A stretch of DNA of 64,000 bases from Phyllobacterium brassicacearum (GCF_003010955.1 NZ_PGGO01000020.1:1-64000), one strand, 5' to 3'. Positions 29,173-39,729 are shown, counted from the stretch's first letter. The notes: generated from the sequence alone by a model not told the origin. Translations and numbers: made by a program.

Positions 29173-29526
29173 TTAGGCCCTCGTTCTTTCCTTCCAGGAG
29201 AAAGGGGAAACTTTTTCGTAGAGCCAATGATATTGCCGCACCATCTGCTTGGTTCGGGTGTAGCGGTACCCCAGAGTACCGATGACGATGAGCACGATCG
29301 TGTCGACGACGTAATAATGAAGCGTCAGCATCGTGCCGCCAAAAAGCGCGAAGTGAATGAACCGGACGGCAATGCCGAGCAGCAGCATGTAGAACACCAG
29401 GATAGGGATTGGCCGCCATGTTCTGGCGCATGCTCTTCCGGTCATCCAGGCTGCCCACCCGCCCATGATGCAGGTCACCAGCAGGAACAGCCAGACCGAG
29501 GGTTCTTCGTACAGTATGCCTTGCAT
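29173..29526 (-). CDS. DUF6867-type small membrane protein in liv operon
   Basis: 117 residues, start after AAGGAG. Three hydrophobic segments (about 9-30, 40-62 and 68-85) are followed by a basic cytoplasmic tail 'RYTRTKQMVRQYHWLYEKVSPF'. I recognise the type from rhizobial LIV operons, where it sits between livF and livK; it is classed as a domain of unknown function. Conservation of position suggests a subunit or helper of the importer, but no role is demonstrated. Confidence 0.78.
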   Translation of the reverse strand: MQGILYEEPSVWLFLLVTCIMGGWAAWMTGRACARTWRPIPILVFYMLLLGIAVRFIHFALFGGTMLTLHYYVVDTIVLIVIGTLGYRYTRTKQMVRQYHWLYEKVSPFSWKERTRA

Positions 29527-29580
29527 GGCAATATTCTCCTTGGCGCCTTCCCGTGCACAGGGGAATGGCGCCTGCTCTTG

Positions 29581-30312
29581 TTAGTGACGACCGCCTTCAA
29601 GATAGGCTGCGCGCACTTCCGGATTGGCCAGAAGGTCTGCGCTTGAACCGCTCATCTTCACAATTCCGTTCACCATCACATATCCGCGGTCAGCAAGCTT
29701 GAGAGCACCGAACGCGTTCTGTTCGACCAGGAACACTGTCAGTCCGGTATTCTTGTTCAATTCCTTGATCGCCTCGAAAATGTGTTTGATGATCAAGGGC
29801 GCAAGACCCAGTGATGGTTCATCGAGCAGCAACAGGCGCGGACGCGCCATCAGCGCACGGCCGATAGCCAGCATCTGCTGCTCGCCACCCGACAACGTAC
29901 CGCCTCGCTGGTTAATGCGTTCCTTCAATCGCGGGAAGAGGTCGAAAACCATGCGCGAATCCTCATCAAAGTATTTGAGGTCGTCGAGGCTTGCACCCAT
30001 CTGCAGATTTTCCTGCACAGTCATGCGCGGGAAAATCCGGCGGCCTTCAGGCGACTGGGCAATGCGCAGACGGGCGATGTCGTGCGTCGGCAATTTGGTG
30101 ATGTCTTTGCCATCGAAAATGATCCGGCCGGTTCGTGCGCGCGGCATGCCGAAGATCGTCATCATCAATGTTGATTTGCCGGCACCATTGGCACCGATCA
30201 ATGTGACGATTTCACCTGGATTGGCGTGAACGGTTACGCCGCTGAGCGCGCGAATATTGCCGTAGTAGGTCTCTACATTCTCGATGCTGAGCAGGGCTTG
30301 TGGTTCCGACAT
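29581..30312 (-). CDS. livF: Branched-chain amino-acid ABC transporter, ATPase LivF
   Basis: 243 residues. Walker A GANGAGKST at 40-48, signature LSGGEQQ at 140-146, Walker B LLLDE at 161-165, and the LivF-style C-terminus 'LVEQNAFGALKLADRGYVMVNG'. It pairs with LivG as the two ATPases of the importer. The start overlaps the livG stop by one base (TAATG), so the two are translationally coupled. Confidence 0.95.
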   Translation of the reverse strand: MSEPQALLSIENVETYYGNIRALSGVTVHANPGEIVTLIGANGAGKSTLMMTIFGMPRARTGRIIFDGKDITKLPTHDIARLRIAQSPEGRRIFPRMTVQENLQMGASLDDLKYFDEDSRMVFDLFPRLKERINQRGGTLSGGEQQMLAIGRALMARPRLLLLDEPSLGLAPLIIKHIFEAIKELNKNTGLTVFLVEQNAFGALKLADRGYVMVNGIVKMSGSSADLLANPEVRAAYLEGGRH

Positions 30313-31652
30313 TATTTAGCCCCTCCGGTCTTTTTTGGCGCCGGTTTAACCTGGCTTTCCTTCGCCAGTTTTTTCGCCTGGGCGATCCAATCTTCGCGAG
30401 CGATGCGCCCGTCAAAGGCAAGGTACGTTTCGGCAGCTATCACATCGGCCTTTTTCCACGCAGCAATCTGGTCGAAGTGGAAAATGCCATGTTCGTTTAA
30501 CTTACGCTCATTGACTGGACCGATGCCCTTGATAAGGATCAGTTTGTCGGGCTTTCCACCACGTGGTCCGGCCAATGCATTCGATGTCGAGCCGGCTTTG
30601 ATTGCAGCAGCGGTGGCCGTTGGCTGAGTCTTCTTAGCAACCGGTTTGCGAGCAGATCTCGCCTTCGAGGACGCTACTTCGGCGATAGCTGCTGCCGGTA
30701 TGAGTTCAACCGGCTCGGCTTCCGGATGCGCTTCCACGATCTCATGGAGCGCCTCGGTCGATAGCAGGTCAACCGCAGCTGTGATGTCGTCGACACCGGC
30801 AGCCTCAGCCTGCTCGATCAACTCGACGACTTCCTCATCCTCAACGCCGAGATAGGCGGCGATGACCTTCGGGTCATTCTTGACCATGTCGGGCGTGCCA
30901 TCCGAGATCTTTGTGCCATATTCGAGCACGACCACGTGATCGGAGATCTCCATGACCACCGACATGTCATGTTCGATAAGCAAGATGGACGTGCCGGTCT
31001 CGGCGCGAATATCGAGCAGAAGCTTGTTCAGTTCCGCGGATTCGCGCGCGTTCAGACCTGCTGCAGGTTCGTCAAGGCAGAGCAATTCCGGCTCCGTGCA
31101 CATGGCGCGGGCAATCTCCAGACGGCGCTGAGCGCCGTAGGGCAGATCCCCTGCCGGATCGTCGGCACGATCGACCAGATTGATCTTCTCCAGCCAGAAG
31201 CGAGCCTTCTCGATCGCGTCGGCGGCCGCCTTCCTGTAGGTCGGGAAACCGAGAAGCCCCAGAACAGTGAAGCCCGATGACAACATCAGCGGATTGTGCT
31301 GGGCCACCAGCAGATTCTCCAGAACCGTTAGACCCGAGAACAGGCGAATATTCTGGAACGTCCGCGCAACCTTTGCCTTCTTTGTAATAACGAAGTCAGC
31401 CATCCGTTCGAGCAGATATTCTTCGCCGTTCTGGCGCGTCAGCGTCAGCATGCCTTCGGTCGGCTTATAGAAGCCGGTGATGCAGTTGAACACCGTGGTC
31501 TTTCCGGCACCATTGGGACCGATAAGAGCGGTAATTGCACCACGTTTTGCTTCGAAGTTCAGGTCGTTGATGGCGATGAGGCCACCGAATTTCATGGAGA
31601 GACGTTCGACGCGCAGGATTGCACTTGTATTCTTTTGCACTTCCGAAACCAT
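30312..31652 (-). CDS. livG: LivG ATPase with C-terminal helix-hairpin-helix-like domain
   Basis: 446 residues, about 180 longer than ordinary LivG. Residues 1-270 are a full LivG ATPase: Walker A GPNGAGKTT (45-53), the signature region 'LPYGAQRRLEIARAM', Walker B LCLDE (191-195), and 'DMVKNDPKVIAAYLG' at its end. Residues 271-365 form an acidic then Ala/Lys-rich linker. Residues 371-430 ('LILIKGIGPVNERKLNEHGI', 'FDGRIAREDWIAQAKKLA') resemble the helix-hairpin-helix extension seen on NuoE and some L21 proteins of rhizobia. It overlaps livM by one base and livF by one base. The function of the added domain is unknown. Confidence 0.9.
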   Translation of the reverse strand: MVSEVQKNTSAILRVERLSMKFGGLIAINDLNFEAKRGAITALIGPNGAGKTTVFNCITGFYKPTEGMLTLTRQNGEEYLLERMADFVITKKAKVARTFQNIRLFSGLTVLENLLVAQHNPLMLSSGFTVLGLLGFPTYRKAAADAIEKARFWLEKINLVDRADDPAGDLPYGAQRRLEIARAMCTEPELLCLDEPAAGLNARESAELNKLLLDIRAETGTSILLIEHDMSVVMEISDHVVVLEYGTKISDGTPDMVKNDPKVIAAYLGVEDEEVVELIEQAEAAGVDDITAAVDLLSTEALHEIVEAHPEAEPVELIPAAAIAEVASSKARSARKPVAKKTQPTATAAAIKAGSTSNALAGPRGGKPDKLILIKGIGPVNERKLNEHGIFHFDQIAAWKKADVIAAETYLAFDGRIAREDWIAQAKKLAKESQVKPAPKKTGGAK

Positions 31653-33073
31653 CAGCCGTGCCCTTCTTTCGTAAACTCACCAGACACAACTTTGCGTTTG
31701 TGCAAGAACGCACTTGGCTCGCGGCTGCCGACGAAGCCACGTGGCTTCCACACCATGACCACGATCATCGCCAGGCCAAACAACAGCATGCGATAGAGCT
31801 CCGGGGTAAAGTCATTGCCGAAGACGCGCTTCAGGAATTCCAGCTCACGCAGCAACTCAGTACCGCCGATCATCACCGCAGCGGCGATAGCGATACCGAC
31901 CAGCGACCCCATGCCGCCCAGAACCACCATCGCAAGAATGATTGCCGATTCCAGAAAGACAAAGGATTCAGGGCTGACGAAGCCTTGCCGTGCGGCGAAG
32001 AATGAGCCGGCAAAGCCGCCGAACATTGCACCCGTGGCAAAAGCCGTGAGCTTTGTTGTCGTTGTATTGATGCCAAGCGAGCGGCAGGCGATCTCATCCT
32101 CACGCAGGGCCTCCCAGGCACGGCCGATCGGCATGCGGCGCAGGCGAATGGTGACCCATGCGGTTAGCAATGCCAGAAGCAGAATAAGGTAGTAGAGGAA
32201 GATTTTGTAATAAACGCCGGAATTCGGCAGACCAAGCAGTGCGGCGAAACCGTTTGGTCCAGGCACAAAGGGAATGCCAAACAGCGTTGCCTTGGCAATA
32301 CCGGAGATACCGAAAGTGCCCTTGGTTACAGCAGTCCAGTTGATGAGGATCAGCCGGATGATTTCGCCGAACGCCAGCGTAACGATGGCAAGGTAATCGC
32401 CACGCAAACGCAGGACAGGAAATCCGAGAATAACTCCCCATGTTGCGGCAAAAATGCCCGCCATCGGCAGCAACAACCAGAACGAAAACCCGAAATGAGT
32501 GGAGAGCAGGGCGTACGAATAGGCGCCCACCGCATAGAAGGCGACATATCCAAGATCAAGGAGCCCGGCGAGGCCGACGACAATATTCAACCCCCATGCA
32601 AGCATCACATAAATCAGGATCTGAATACCGAAATTGTCCACATATTTCAGCGAGCCCTGAACACCGCTTTGATAGGACCACTGGCCCGTAAAATACCACT
32701 GAGACAGGGCGAGGATCGTGATTACCAGAAACGGATAGACAAAGAGTAATGCCAGACCGATCTTCGGAAAGCTCTTGCGGAAAGCCGATGGCTCCTTCGC
32801 CTCGACTACCCGCTTGGTCTTTTTCCGTTCCTCCCGCCAAGGTGCGGTGTAAGTGATGACGAACCGGGCAACCGCTGCCACGAGCACAAAGATCGTGAGC
32901 AGGCCCCAACGTTGCGTCAGAATGAGCTCGTTGCGGATGTTCTGATCCGTGCGGAAACCAACAATCAGGCAAAACAGCCCGAGGGCAAGCGCACCCGCGA
33001 TGAGCCCCTCCTTCAACGCTTTGGCGAAAACGGAATCCGATTCCTTTGGCTCAATATCGACTATAGGTTTCAT
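31652..33073 (-). CDS. livM: Branched-chain amino-acid ABC transporter, permease LivM
   Basis: 473 residues. Ten or so hydrophobic segments; the LivM core starts near residue 150 ('[31 protein letters not shown]') and the ATPase-contact loop is '[18 protein letters not shown]'. An N-terminal extension of about 140 residues with two or three extra membrane helices and a basic linker ('[14 protein letters not shown]') is common in rhizobial LivM. It forms the channel with LivH. The start is five bases after the livH stop. Confidence 0.94.
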   Translation of the reverse strand: MKPIVDIEPKESDSVFAKALKEGLIAGALALGLFCLIVGFRTDQNIRNELILTQRWGLLTIFVLVAAVARFVITYTAPWREERKKTKRVVEAKEPSAFRKSFPKIGLALLFVYPFLVITILALSQWYFTGQWSYQSGVQGSLKYVDNFGIQILIYVMLAWGLNIVVGLAGLLDLGYVAFYAVGAYSYALLSTHFGFSFWLLLPMAGIFAATWGVILGFPVLRLRGDYLAIVTLAFGEIIRLILINWTAVTKGTFGISGIAKATLFGIPFVPGPNGFAALLGLPNSGVYYKIFLYYLILLLALLTAWVTIRLRRMPIGRAWEALREDEIACRSLGINTTTTKLTAFATGAMFGGFAGSFFAARQGFVSPESFVFLESAIILAMVVLGGMGSLVGIAIAAAVMIGGTELLRELEFLKRVFGNDFTPELYRMLLFGLAMIVVMVWKPRGFVGSREPSAFLHKRKVVSGEFTKEGHG

Positions 33074-33077
33074 GTGC

Positions 33078-33986
<909 letters not shown>

Positions 33987-34254
33987 CGCAACGATACCCC
34001 TCATTTTTCATTGGGAAGTTTCTTATCCGGTTTTTTTATCCGGTTCCCGTTTGCCCCAATACCTTACACCTAGCGTCTGCGTTAAAGAAAGCAACTGCTT
34101 TTTTGGCAGACACGACAACGTTACATTTGCTCGCACACATTTAATGGAAAGTTTCACCAAATTTTGTGCCTTATGCAACGAAATTTACGCTATTTTTGCT
34201 CGTATTAGACGAATTGCCTATACCTGCCTTATTGCTCTACCGGCCCGAAAAGGC

Positions 34255-35256
34255 TCACTTCACCACAAACCCGTGGGCAAAGGGATCCCGGTCATCAATA
34301 AAAATTGTATTATATCCGGTCATGCACGCCCACCCGGATATGGACGGAATAATGGCGAGCTTGCCAGCAACTTCCGCCGCCTGCTCTACTCTACCGTGAA
34401 ACAATGACCCGATGATTGATTCGTGAACGAATTCGTCGCCAGGTTGCAACTTTCCCTTTGCAGTCAACTGCGCCATGCGAGCGGAAGTTCCCGTACCGCA
34501 AGGCGAACGGTCGATCGCCTTGTCGCCATAGAACACGGCATTGCGCGCATGGGCCTCAGCTTGTGTTGGCGCTCCCGTCCAAAGGATATGACTGAGCACA
34601 TTGATGTCAGGCTTTTCCGGATGTTGGAAGGAATAGCGCTCGTTCAAGCGCTGGCGCAGAACCGGACTCCAACCAATGAGATCCAGCGCGCGATAATCTG
34701 CAAGATCCGTGAAATTCGTTTGGCGGTCGACGATTGCGTAGAAATTTCCGCCATAGGCGACGTCGACGAGCAGCGTCCCAAGGTCCGGACATTCGACTTC
34801 AAGCCCCTCGGCATAGAGAAATGCGGGAACATTCGTGATGCGAACGCTGGTGACGTATTGTCCTTCCTGAACATACTCGGCCACAACGAGCCCGGCAGGC
34901 GTGTCGAGCTTCAGGATGCCCGGGGTTTTTGGCGTGATGAGTCCATGTTCAATGGCCATGGTCACTGTGCCGATCGTCCCGTGCCCGCACATGGGAAGGC
35001 AACCGGACGTTTCGATGAAAAGCACCGCCACATCGCAATCATCGCGTGTCGGCGGATAGAGGATCGATCCGGACATCATGTCATGCCCCCGTGGCTCGAA
35101 CATTAGTCCGGTCCGGATCCAGTCGAATTCGCTTAAGAAATGCGCGCGCTTTTCCATCATGTTGGCGCCAGAAAGGTTCGGGCCTCCACCCGCCACCACA
35201 CGGACCGGATTGCCGCAGGTGTGACCATCGATACAGAAGAAGGAATGTCGCGCCAT
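34255..35256 (-). CDS. 4-hydroxyproline 2-epimerase (proline racemase family)
   Basis: 333 residues from MARHSFFCIDGHTCGNPVR. Both catalytic cysteines of the racemase/epimerase type are present: Cys90 in MCGHGTIG and Cys253 in SPCGTGTS. A Thr or Ser at the first position would instead indicate a trans-3-hydroxyproline dehydratase. It should convert trans-4-hydroxy-L-proline to cis-4-hydroxy-D-proline. It lies 16 bases after a D-amino-acid oxidase gene, in a set that fits the rhizobial hydroxyproline pathway (HypRE-like). Confidence 0.9.
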   Translation of the reverse strand: MARHSFFCIDGHTCGNPVRVVAGGGPNLSGANMMEKRAHFLSEFDWIRTGLMFEPRGHDMMSGSILYPPTRDDCDVAVLFIETSGCLPMCGHGTIGTVTMAIEHGLITPKTPGILKLDTPAGLVVAEYVQEGQYVTSVRITNVPAFLYAEGLEVECPDLGTLLVDVAYGGNFYAIVDRQTNFTDLADYRALDLIGWSPVLRQRLNERYSFQHPEKPDINVLSHILWTGAPTQAEAHARNAVFYGDKAIDRSPCGTGTSARMAQLTAKGKLQPGDEFVHESIIGSLFHGRVEQAAEVAGKLAIIPSISGWACMTGYNTIFIDDRDPFAHGFVVK

Positions 35257-35272
35257 AATGCTCCTTGAGGGT

Positions 35273-36526
35273 CTAGAATCGATGCGGGTTAAATGGTTCG
35301 ATCGAAATTGCCGGCTCTTTGCCACTAACAAGATCCGTAATCAAACGCCCTGTCGCGGCTGCCTGGGTCAGTCCTAGGTGGCCGTGGCCGAAAGCATAGA
35401 GAACACTCTTGCTCGTTCCAGCATAACCGATGGCAGGCAAAGAGTCCGGAAGCGACGGGCGATATCCCATCCACTGCCGTCCAGCGGCAGTTTCGAGCCC
35501 CGGCATGAACTTTTGCGCCTTAATAAGCATGGCCTCGGAACGTCTGTAGTTTGGCGGAAGATCGAGGCCGCCAAGCTCCACCGCCCCGCCGATGCGAACC
35601 CCCGTTTCCAGTGGTGTGACGACAAAGCCATGACCGGAAAATATCAGTTGGCGTTTGAGATCGAATGCTCCCGCGGGCAGCGTCGTGTTATAGCCGCGCT
35701 CGGTCTCCAGGGGAATTGTATCCCCCAAGCCCTTCGCCAGCCTATGCGACCAAGCTCCGGCTGCAACAATGAGCTTTGATGCCTTGATTGTCCGGCCATC
35801 ACAAAGGTGGGCCGTTGCACCGTTTTCCCCCGCTGCAACAAGATCGACCCTCGCTCGCACGAAACGGGCGCCCAGACGCTCTGCGTAGTTCCACAGGCGC
35901 TTGCCGACCTGCTGCGGATCGCTCACCGTCTTCCAGCCAGGCACGAATGTGCCCGCGACGAAGCGAGGGGCGAGCCCAGGTTGGCAGGCCGCGAGTTGTT
36001 CGCCCCGAAGGTGCTCAAATGCGATGCCGGCCCTCCGCCGCGCGGTCCAGCCAGGCAAAGCGGCATTCAATTCTTCTTCGCTTTCATAAAGCTCAAGCGA
36101 CCCATCCTCGCGTATCATGTCGCGTATGCCGGCCCGCTGCATCAACCCAAGCATTTCCGGCTCGGCAAGACGCATCATTGCCCCTTGTGCCTCGATGGTT
36201 CGTTCCAGCATGTCGGCGCGGCTGGCGCGCCAGAACCGGTAAAGCCATGGCGTGAGCTTCGGTAAATAGGACGGGCGGATGGTGAACGGCCCCAACGGAT
36301 CCATGAGCCAGCCTGGAACCTTGGCGAGAATCCCCTTGGACGCCAAGGGGAGGATATCGGAAAAGGCCAAAGCTCCGGCATTGCCGGAGCTCGTTCCCTC
36401 GCAAATCCCCTGCCGGTCAACGACGAGAACCTTGCGGCCCGACTCGGAGAGGCAGGCGGCAATGGCGATGCCGATAATTCCGGCACCGACGATTGCTATG
36501 TCCTGGTGATCCGCCTGCGTATTCAT
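35273..36526 (-). CDS. FAD-dependent D-amino-acid (hydroxy-D-proline) dehydrogenase
   Basis: 417 residues. The FAD-binding GAGIIG lies at 14-19 and the DadA-like fold continues with 'VDRQGICEGTSSGNAGAL' and 'GHGHLGLTQAAATGRLITDLVSG' near the C-terminus. In this cluster the natural role is oxidation of cis-4-hydroxy-D-proline to pyrroline-4-hydroxy-2-carboxylate (HypO-like). It is a one-gene enzyme; no small or companion subunits are seen. It is 16 bases from both neighbours, so the three hyp genes probably form one operon. Confidence 0.88.
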   Translation of the reverse strand: MNTQADHQDIAIVGAGIIGIAIAACLSESGRKVLVVDRQGICEGTSSGNAGALAFSDILPLASKGILAKVPGWLMDPLGPFTIRPSYLPKLTPWLYRFWRASRADMLERTIEAQGAMMRLAEPEMLGLMQRAGIRDMIREDGSLELYESEEELNAALPGWTARRRAGIAFEHLRGEQLAACQPGLAPRFVAGTFVPGWKTVSDPQQVGKRLWNYAERLGARFVRARVDLVAAGENGATAHLCDGRTIKASKLIVAAGAWSHRLAKGLGDTIPLETERGYNTTLPAGAFDLKRQLIFSGHGFVVTPLETGVRIGGAVELGGLDLPPNYRRSEAMLIKAQKFMPGLETAAGRQWMGYRPSLPDSLPAIGYAGTSKSVLYAFGHGHLGLTQAAATGRLITDLVSGKEPAISIEPFNPHRF

Positions 36527-36542
36527 CGATCAGGCGACTGGC

Positions 36543-37436
36543 CTAGAGCAATGGCAACTTCGGACGCGATGCAATGGCATCCTTGACAACCTTCTCGACT
36601 GCTGCGCGACGCTCTCCACGCAACGGCTGGCGCGGCAGGCGGACACGGTCATTTGTGCCGATTTCAAGCACTTCAGCAAGCTTGATATTCTGAACCAGAT
36701 AGGTGGAGACATCGAGGTCGAGCAGGGGGCGGAACCAGCGGTAGATTTTCAGCGCTTCCGCATATCGGCCAGCCGATACCAGTTTGTAAATCGCAACCGT
36801 TTCCTTAGGGAAAGCAGTGACGAGACCAGCCACCCAGCCGATCGCGCCAGTCGTCAAGGCTTCAAAGGCAAGGTTGTCGACCCCCGTAAAAAGATCAAAA
36901 TGTGTCCCGAACGTATTGATGATGTCCGTTGTGCGGCGAATGTCGTCTGAGGACTCCTTGATGGCAACGAAATGCTTGTCCGACGCTAATTCGGTCAGGA
37001 TCTCATTCGTGACGTCCACGCGATAGGCGATCCGGTTTGAATAAATCATGACCGGCAGATCACCGGCAGCTGCGACAGCTTTCAATGTCGTGACCGTCTC
37101 TTCCGGATCCGTGTGATAGATCGGGCTCGGAACGAGCATCAGGCCATTCGCACCAGCCGTGGCTGCACGTTTGGCGAGCGCCGCACCGTCACGCGTTGCT
37201 GCCTCGTTGATCGTCAACAGCACCGGCTTGCCCCTAGCCACGCTCTGGGCCGTCTTCAGGACGTCGAGTTTTTCATCATGGCTCAACATCGGACCTTCTC
37301 CGAGGGAGCCAGCAACGATCAAGCCGTCACAGCCGGCTTCCATCAGAAGCGAGAAGCAACGTTCCATTTCTCCATGATCAAGACTATCATCTTGCGTGAA
37401 CTTGCTCGTAACTGCCGGGAATACACCTGACCACAT
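36543..37436 (-). CDS. Dihydrodipicolinate synthase-family (pyrroline-hydroxycarboxylate deaminase)
   Basis: 297 residues from MWSGVFPAVTSKF after AAGGGG. The class I aldolase fold of the DapA family is clear: Schiff-base Lys160 in 'FVAIKESSDD' and Tyr132 in 'MIYSNR'. In the hydroxyproline pathway the member of this family (HypD) deaminates 1-pyrroline-4-hydroxy-2-carboxylate to alpha-ketoglutarate semialdehyde. The neighbours make this the best call, over true DapA or other lyases. It is the first gene of the operon, divergent from the GntR regulator. Confidence 0.88.
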   Translation of the reverse strand: MWSGVFPAVTSKFTQDDSLDHGEMERCFSLLMEAGCDGLIVAGSLGEGPMLSHDEKLDVLKTAQSVARGKPVLLTINEAATRDGAALAKRAATAGANGLMLVPSPIYHTDPEETVTTLKAVAAAGDLPVMIYSNRIAYRVDVTNEILTELASDKHFVAIKESSDDIRRTTDIINTFGTHFDLFTGVDNLAFEALTTGAIGWVAGLVTAFPKETVAIYKLVSAGRYAEALKIYRWFRPLLDLDVSTYLVQNIKLAEVLEIGTNDRVRLPRQPLRGERRAAVEKVVKDAIASRPKLPLL

Positions 37437-37502
37437 GTCTCTGCCCCTTCTTGATATATCACAAATATATCTGTAAGCCCCAATGTTGTCAATCACTTTA
37501 GA

Positions 37503-38171
37503 ATGAAAGATCGACGTATGTATCAAACGGCCGTGCACCCCATTGCCCAGACAGGCGAGAGCCTTGCAGAGTTAGCTTACCGCCAGATAGAAGAGTTGAT
37601 TGTAACGCTTAAGCTTGAGCCCGGCGTGATCGTCAACGAACGGGCATTGACCGACATAACGGGCATGGGCCGTACGCCGGTACGCGAGGCGGTGCAGAAA
37701 CTGGCGTGGGAGGGACTGATGGAAATCCGCCCTCGTTCCGGTATCGCCATAGCGGCACTCAATCCTCAGGACTTTGGCAGGGTGCTTGACGCTCGCGAAG
37801 GTGTGGAACGGGTACTCGCTCGCGACGCTGCCCTTTACGGCGCGACCGTGCACCACAAGCGACTGAAGGAAGCTGCCGGGGCAATGAGTGCAGCCGTGAA
37901 CGCCGATGACGTGAGCGGTTTCCTGATCGCTGACAAGATTTTTGATACTGTCCTTGGGCAAGCTGCAGAGAACCCGTTTGCTGCCCGTCTCGCTTCGCCG
38001 CTGCAAACCCATAGCAGGCGGTTCTGGTTCCGGTTGCAAAGGCCAGGAAGCTTGCAGCAATCGGCCGGAGCTCACAGGGCATTGATCGATGCAATCGTCG
38101 CACGGGAACCCGAGGGTGCCGCCGATGAAGCCTCGAAACTGATCAACTATTTGCGCACGCTTGCACCGTGA
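37503..38171 (+). CDS. GntR-family (FCD) regulator of the hydroxyproline genes
   Basis: 222 residues, or 217 if the second ATG (37518) is used; neither has a strong ribosome site. The N-terminal winged helix ('AYRQIEELIVTLKLEPG', 'GMGRTPVREAVQKLAWEGLMEIRPRSG') and an all-helical C-terminal FCD ligand domain are clear. It is divergent from the hydroxyproline operon across 66 bases, the layout expected for a local repressor (HypR-like). The inducer would be a hydroxyproline or a pathway product. Confidence 0.9.
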   Translation: MKDRRMYQTAVHPIAQTGESLAELAYRQIEELIVTLKLEPGVIVNERALTDITGMGRTPVREAVQKLAWEGLMEIRPRSGIAIAALNPQDFGRVLDAREGVERVLARDAALYGATVHHKRLKEAAGAMSAAVNADDVSGFLIADKIFDTVLGQAAENPFAARLASPLQTHSRRFWFRLQRPGSLQQSAGAHRALIDAIVAREPEGAADEASKLINYLRTLAP

Positions 38172-38180
38172 CCAGATACA

Positions 38181-38214
38181 AAAAGGGCCGCGACGTACAT
38201 GCCGCGGCCCTTTT
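38181..38214. terminator. Bidirectional intrinsic terminator
   Basis: AAAAGGGCCGCG (38181-38192) pairs with CGCGGCCCTTTT (38203-38214), with T-runs on both strands. It sits between the converging GntR and mmsA genes. Confidence 0.92.
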
Positions 38215-38232
38215 TGCGAACGCTTCTTACTG

Positions 38233-39729
38233 TTATTTCATTGTCGGAATGACGAATTCCGCACCATCCTTTACACCGGACGGCCAGCGGGATGTGACCG
38301 TCTTGGTCTTGGTGTAGAACCGGAAAGCATCCGGACCATGCTGGTTGAGATCGCCAAAGCCAGACCCCTTCCAACCACCAAACGTATAGTAAGCAATCGG
38401 GACAGGAATAGGCACATTCACGCCAACCATGCCAACCTGTACACGCGAAGCGAAATCGCGGGCGGCGTCACCGTCACGCGTGAAAATAGCCACGCCATTG
38501 CCATATTCATGCTCATTGGGCAGGCGGATCGCGTCTTCGTAGGTCTCAGCTCGGACGATACCAAGGACCGGTCCAAAGATTTCTTCCTTATAGATGCGCA
38601 TGTCCGGCGTCACGTGATCGAATAGGCAGCCACCCATATAGTAGCCGTTCTCATATCCCTGCATCTTGAAGCCACGGCCGTCGACGACGAGCTTCGCGCC
38701 TTCCTGAATGCCGAGATCGACATAACCCTTGATGCGTTCGAGAGCCTGCCTGGTGACAACTGGACCATAATCGGCCGACATATCGGTTGATGGGCCAACT
38801 TTCAGGCTTTCGACGCGTGGTATCAGACGTTCGACCAGACGATCGGCTGTGTCCTTGCCGACGGGCACTGCAACAGAAATCGCCATGCAGCGTTCGCCGG
38901 CTGAACCATAGCCTGCACCGATCAATGCGTCGACGGTCTGATCCATGTCGGCATCCGGCATGATGATCATGTGGTTCTTGGCCCCGCCGAAGCATTGGGC
39001 GCGTTTGCCGTTCGCTGTCGCACGGCTGTAGATGTACTGGGCGATCGGTGTCGAACCGACAAAACCGACAGCCTTGATATCCGGATCATCAAGGATCGCG
39101 TCGACCGCGCTCTTATCACCATTGACGACGTTGAAAATACCGGCAGGAAGACCAGCTTCGATGAAAAGCTCGGCAAGCCGCATCGGCACGCCCGGATCGC
39201 GCTCTGAAGGCTTCAGAATGAAGGCATTGCCGGAAACGATCGCTGGACCGGCCTTCCACAGCGGGATCATTGCCGGGAAATTGAAGGGCGTTATGCCGGC
39301 GACGACACCGAGCGGCTGCCGCATCGAATAGACGTCGATGCCGGTCCCCGCATTATCGGAAAACTCGCCCTTCAACATATGCGCAGCACCAAGGCACACT
39401 TCCACCACTTCCAGGCCGCGCTGAATATCGCCCTTGGCATCAGGAATGGTCTTTCCGTGCTCGCGAGCCAGCAGTTCAGCCAGCGAGTCATATTCGGCTT
39501 CGACCAGTTCGAGGAACTTGCGCATCACGCGGATACGCCGCTGCGGATTGGTTGCCGCCCACGCCGGCTGTGCCGCCTTGGCGTTTTCGACAGCTGCCCG
39601 GACTTCAGCCGGCGTTGCCAAGGCCACTGTGCCTTGAACAGTGCCATCCATGGGCTGGAAAATCTCGGTCGTGCGACCGCTTGTTCCGGCAACGTGCTTG
39701 CCACCGATAAAATGTCCAACTTCACGCAT
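38233..39729 (-). CDS. mmsA: Methylmalonate-semialdehyde dehydrogenase (CoA-acylating)
   Basis: 498 residues from MREVGHFIGG, with GGGAGG nine bases upstream. An aldehyde dehydrogenase with 'PFNFPAMIPLWKAGPA' and the catalytic Cys in 'GYGSAGERCMAIS' (near 285). These two segments are those of MmsA, which converts methylmalonate or malonate semialdehyde to propionyl- or acetyl-CoA in valine, inositol and beta-alanine breakdown. Because the hydroxyproline operon is close by, a role with alpha-ketoglutarate semialdehyde was considered, but the sequence favours MmsA. A LysR gene is divergent from it. Confidence 0.92.
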   Translation of the reverse strand: MREVGHFIGGKHVAGTSGRTTEIFQPMDGTVQGTVALATPAEVRAAVENAKAAQPAWAATNPQRRIRVMRKFLELVEAEYDSLAELLAREHGKTIPDAKGDIQRGLEVVEVCLGAAHMLKGEFSDNAGTGIDVYSMRQPLGVVAGITPFNFPAMIPLWKAGPAIVSGNAFILKPSERDPGVPMRLAELFIEAGLPAGIFNVVNGDKSAVDAILDDPDIKAVGFVGSTPIAQYIYSRATANGKRAQCFGGAKNHMIIMPDADMDQTVDALIGAGYGSAGERCMAISVAVPVGKDTADRLVERLIPRVESLKVGPSTDMSADYGPVVTRQALERIKGYVDLGIQEGAKLVVDGRGFKMQGYENGYYMGGCLFDHVTPDMRIYKEEIFGPVLGIVRAETYEDAIRLPNEHEYGNGVAIFTRDGDAARDFASRVQVGMVGVNVPIPVPIAYYTFGGWKGSGFGDLNQHGPDAFRFYTKTKTVTSRWPSGVKDGAEFVIPTMK

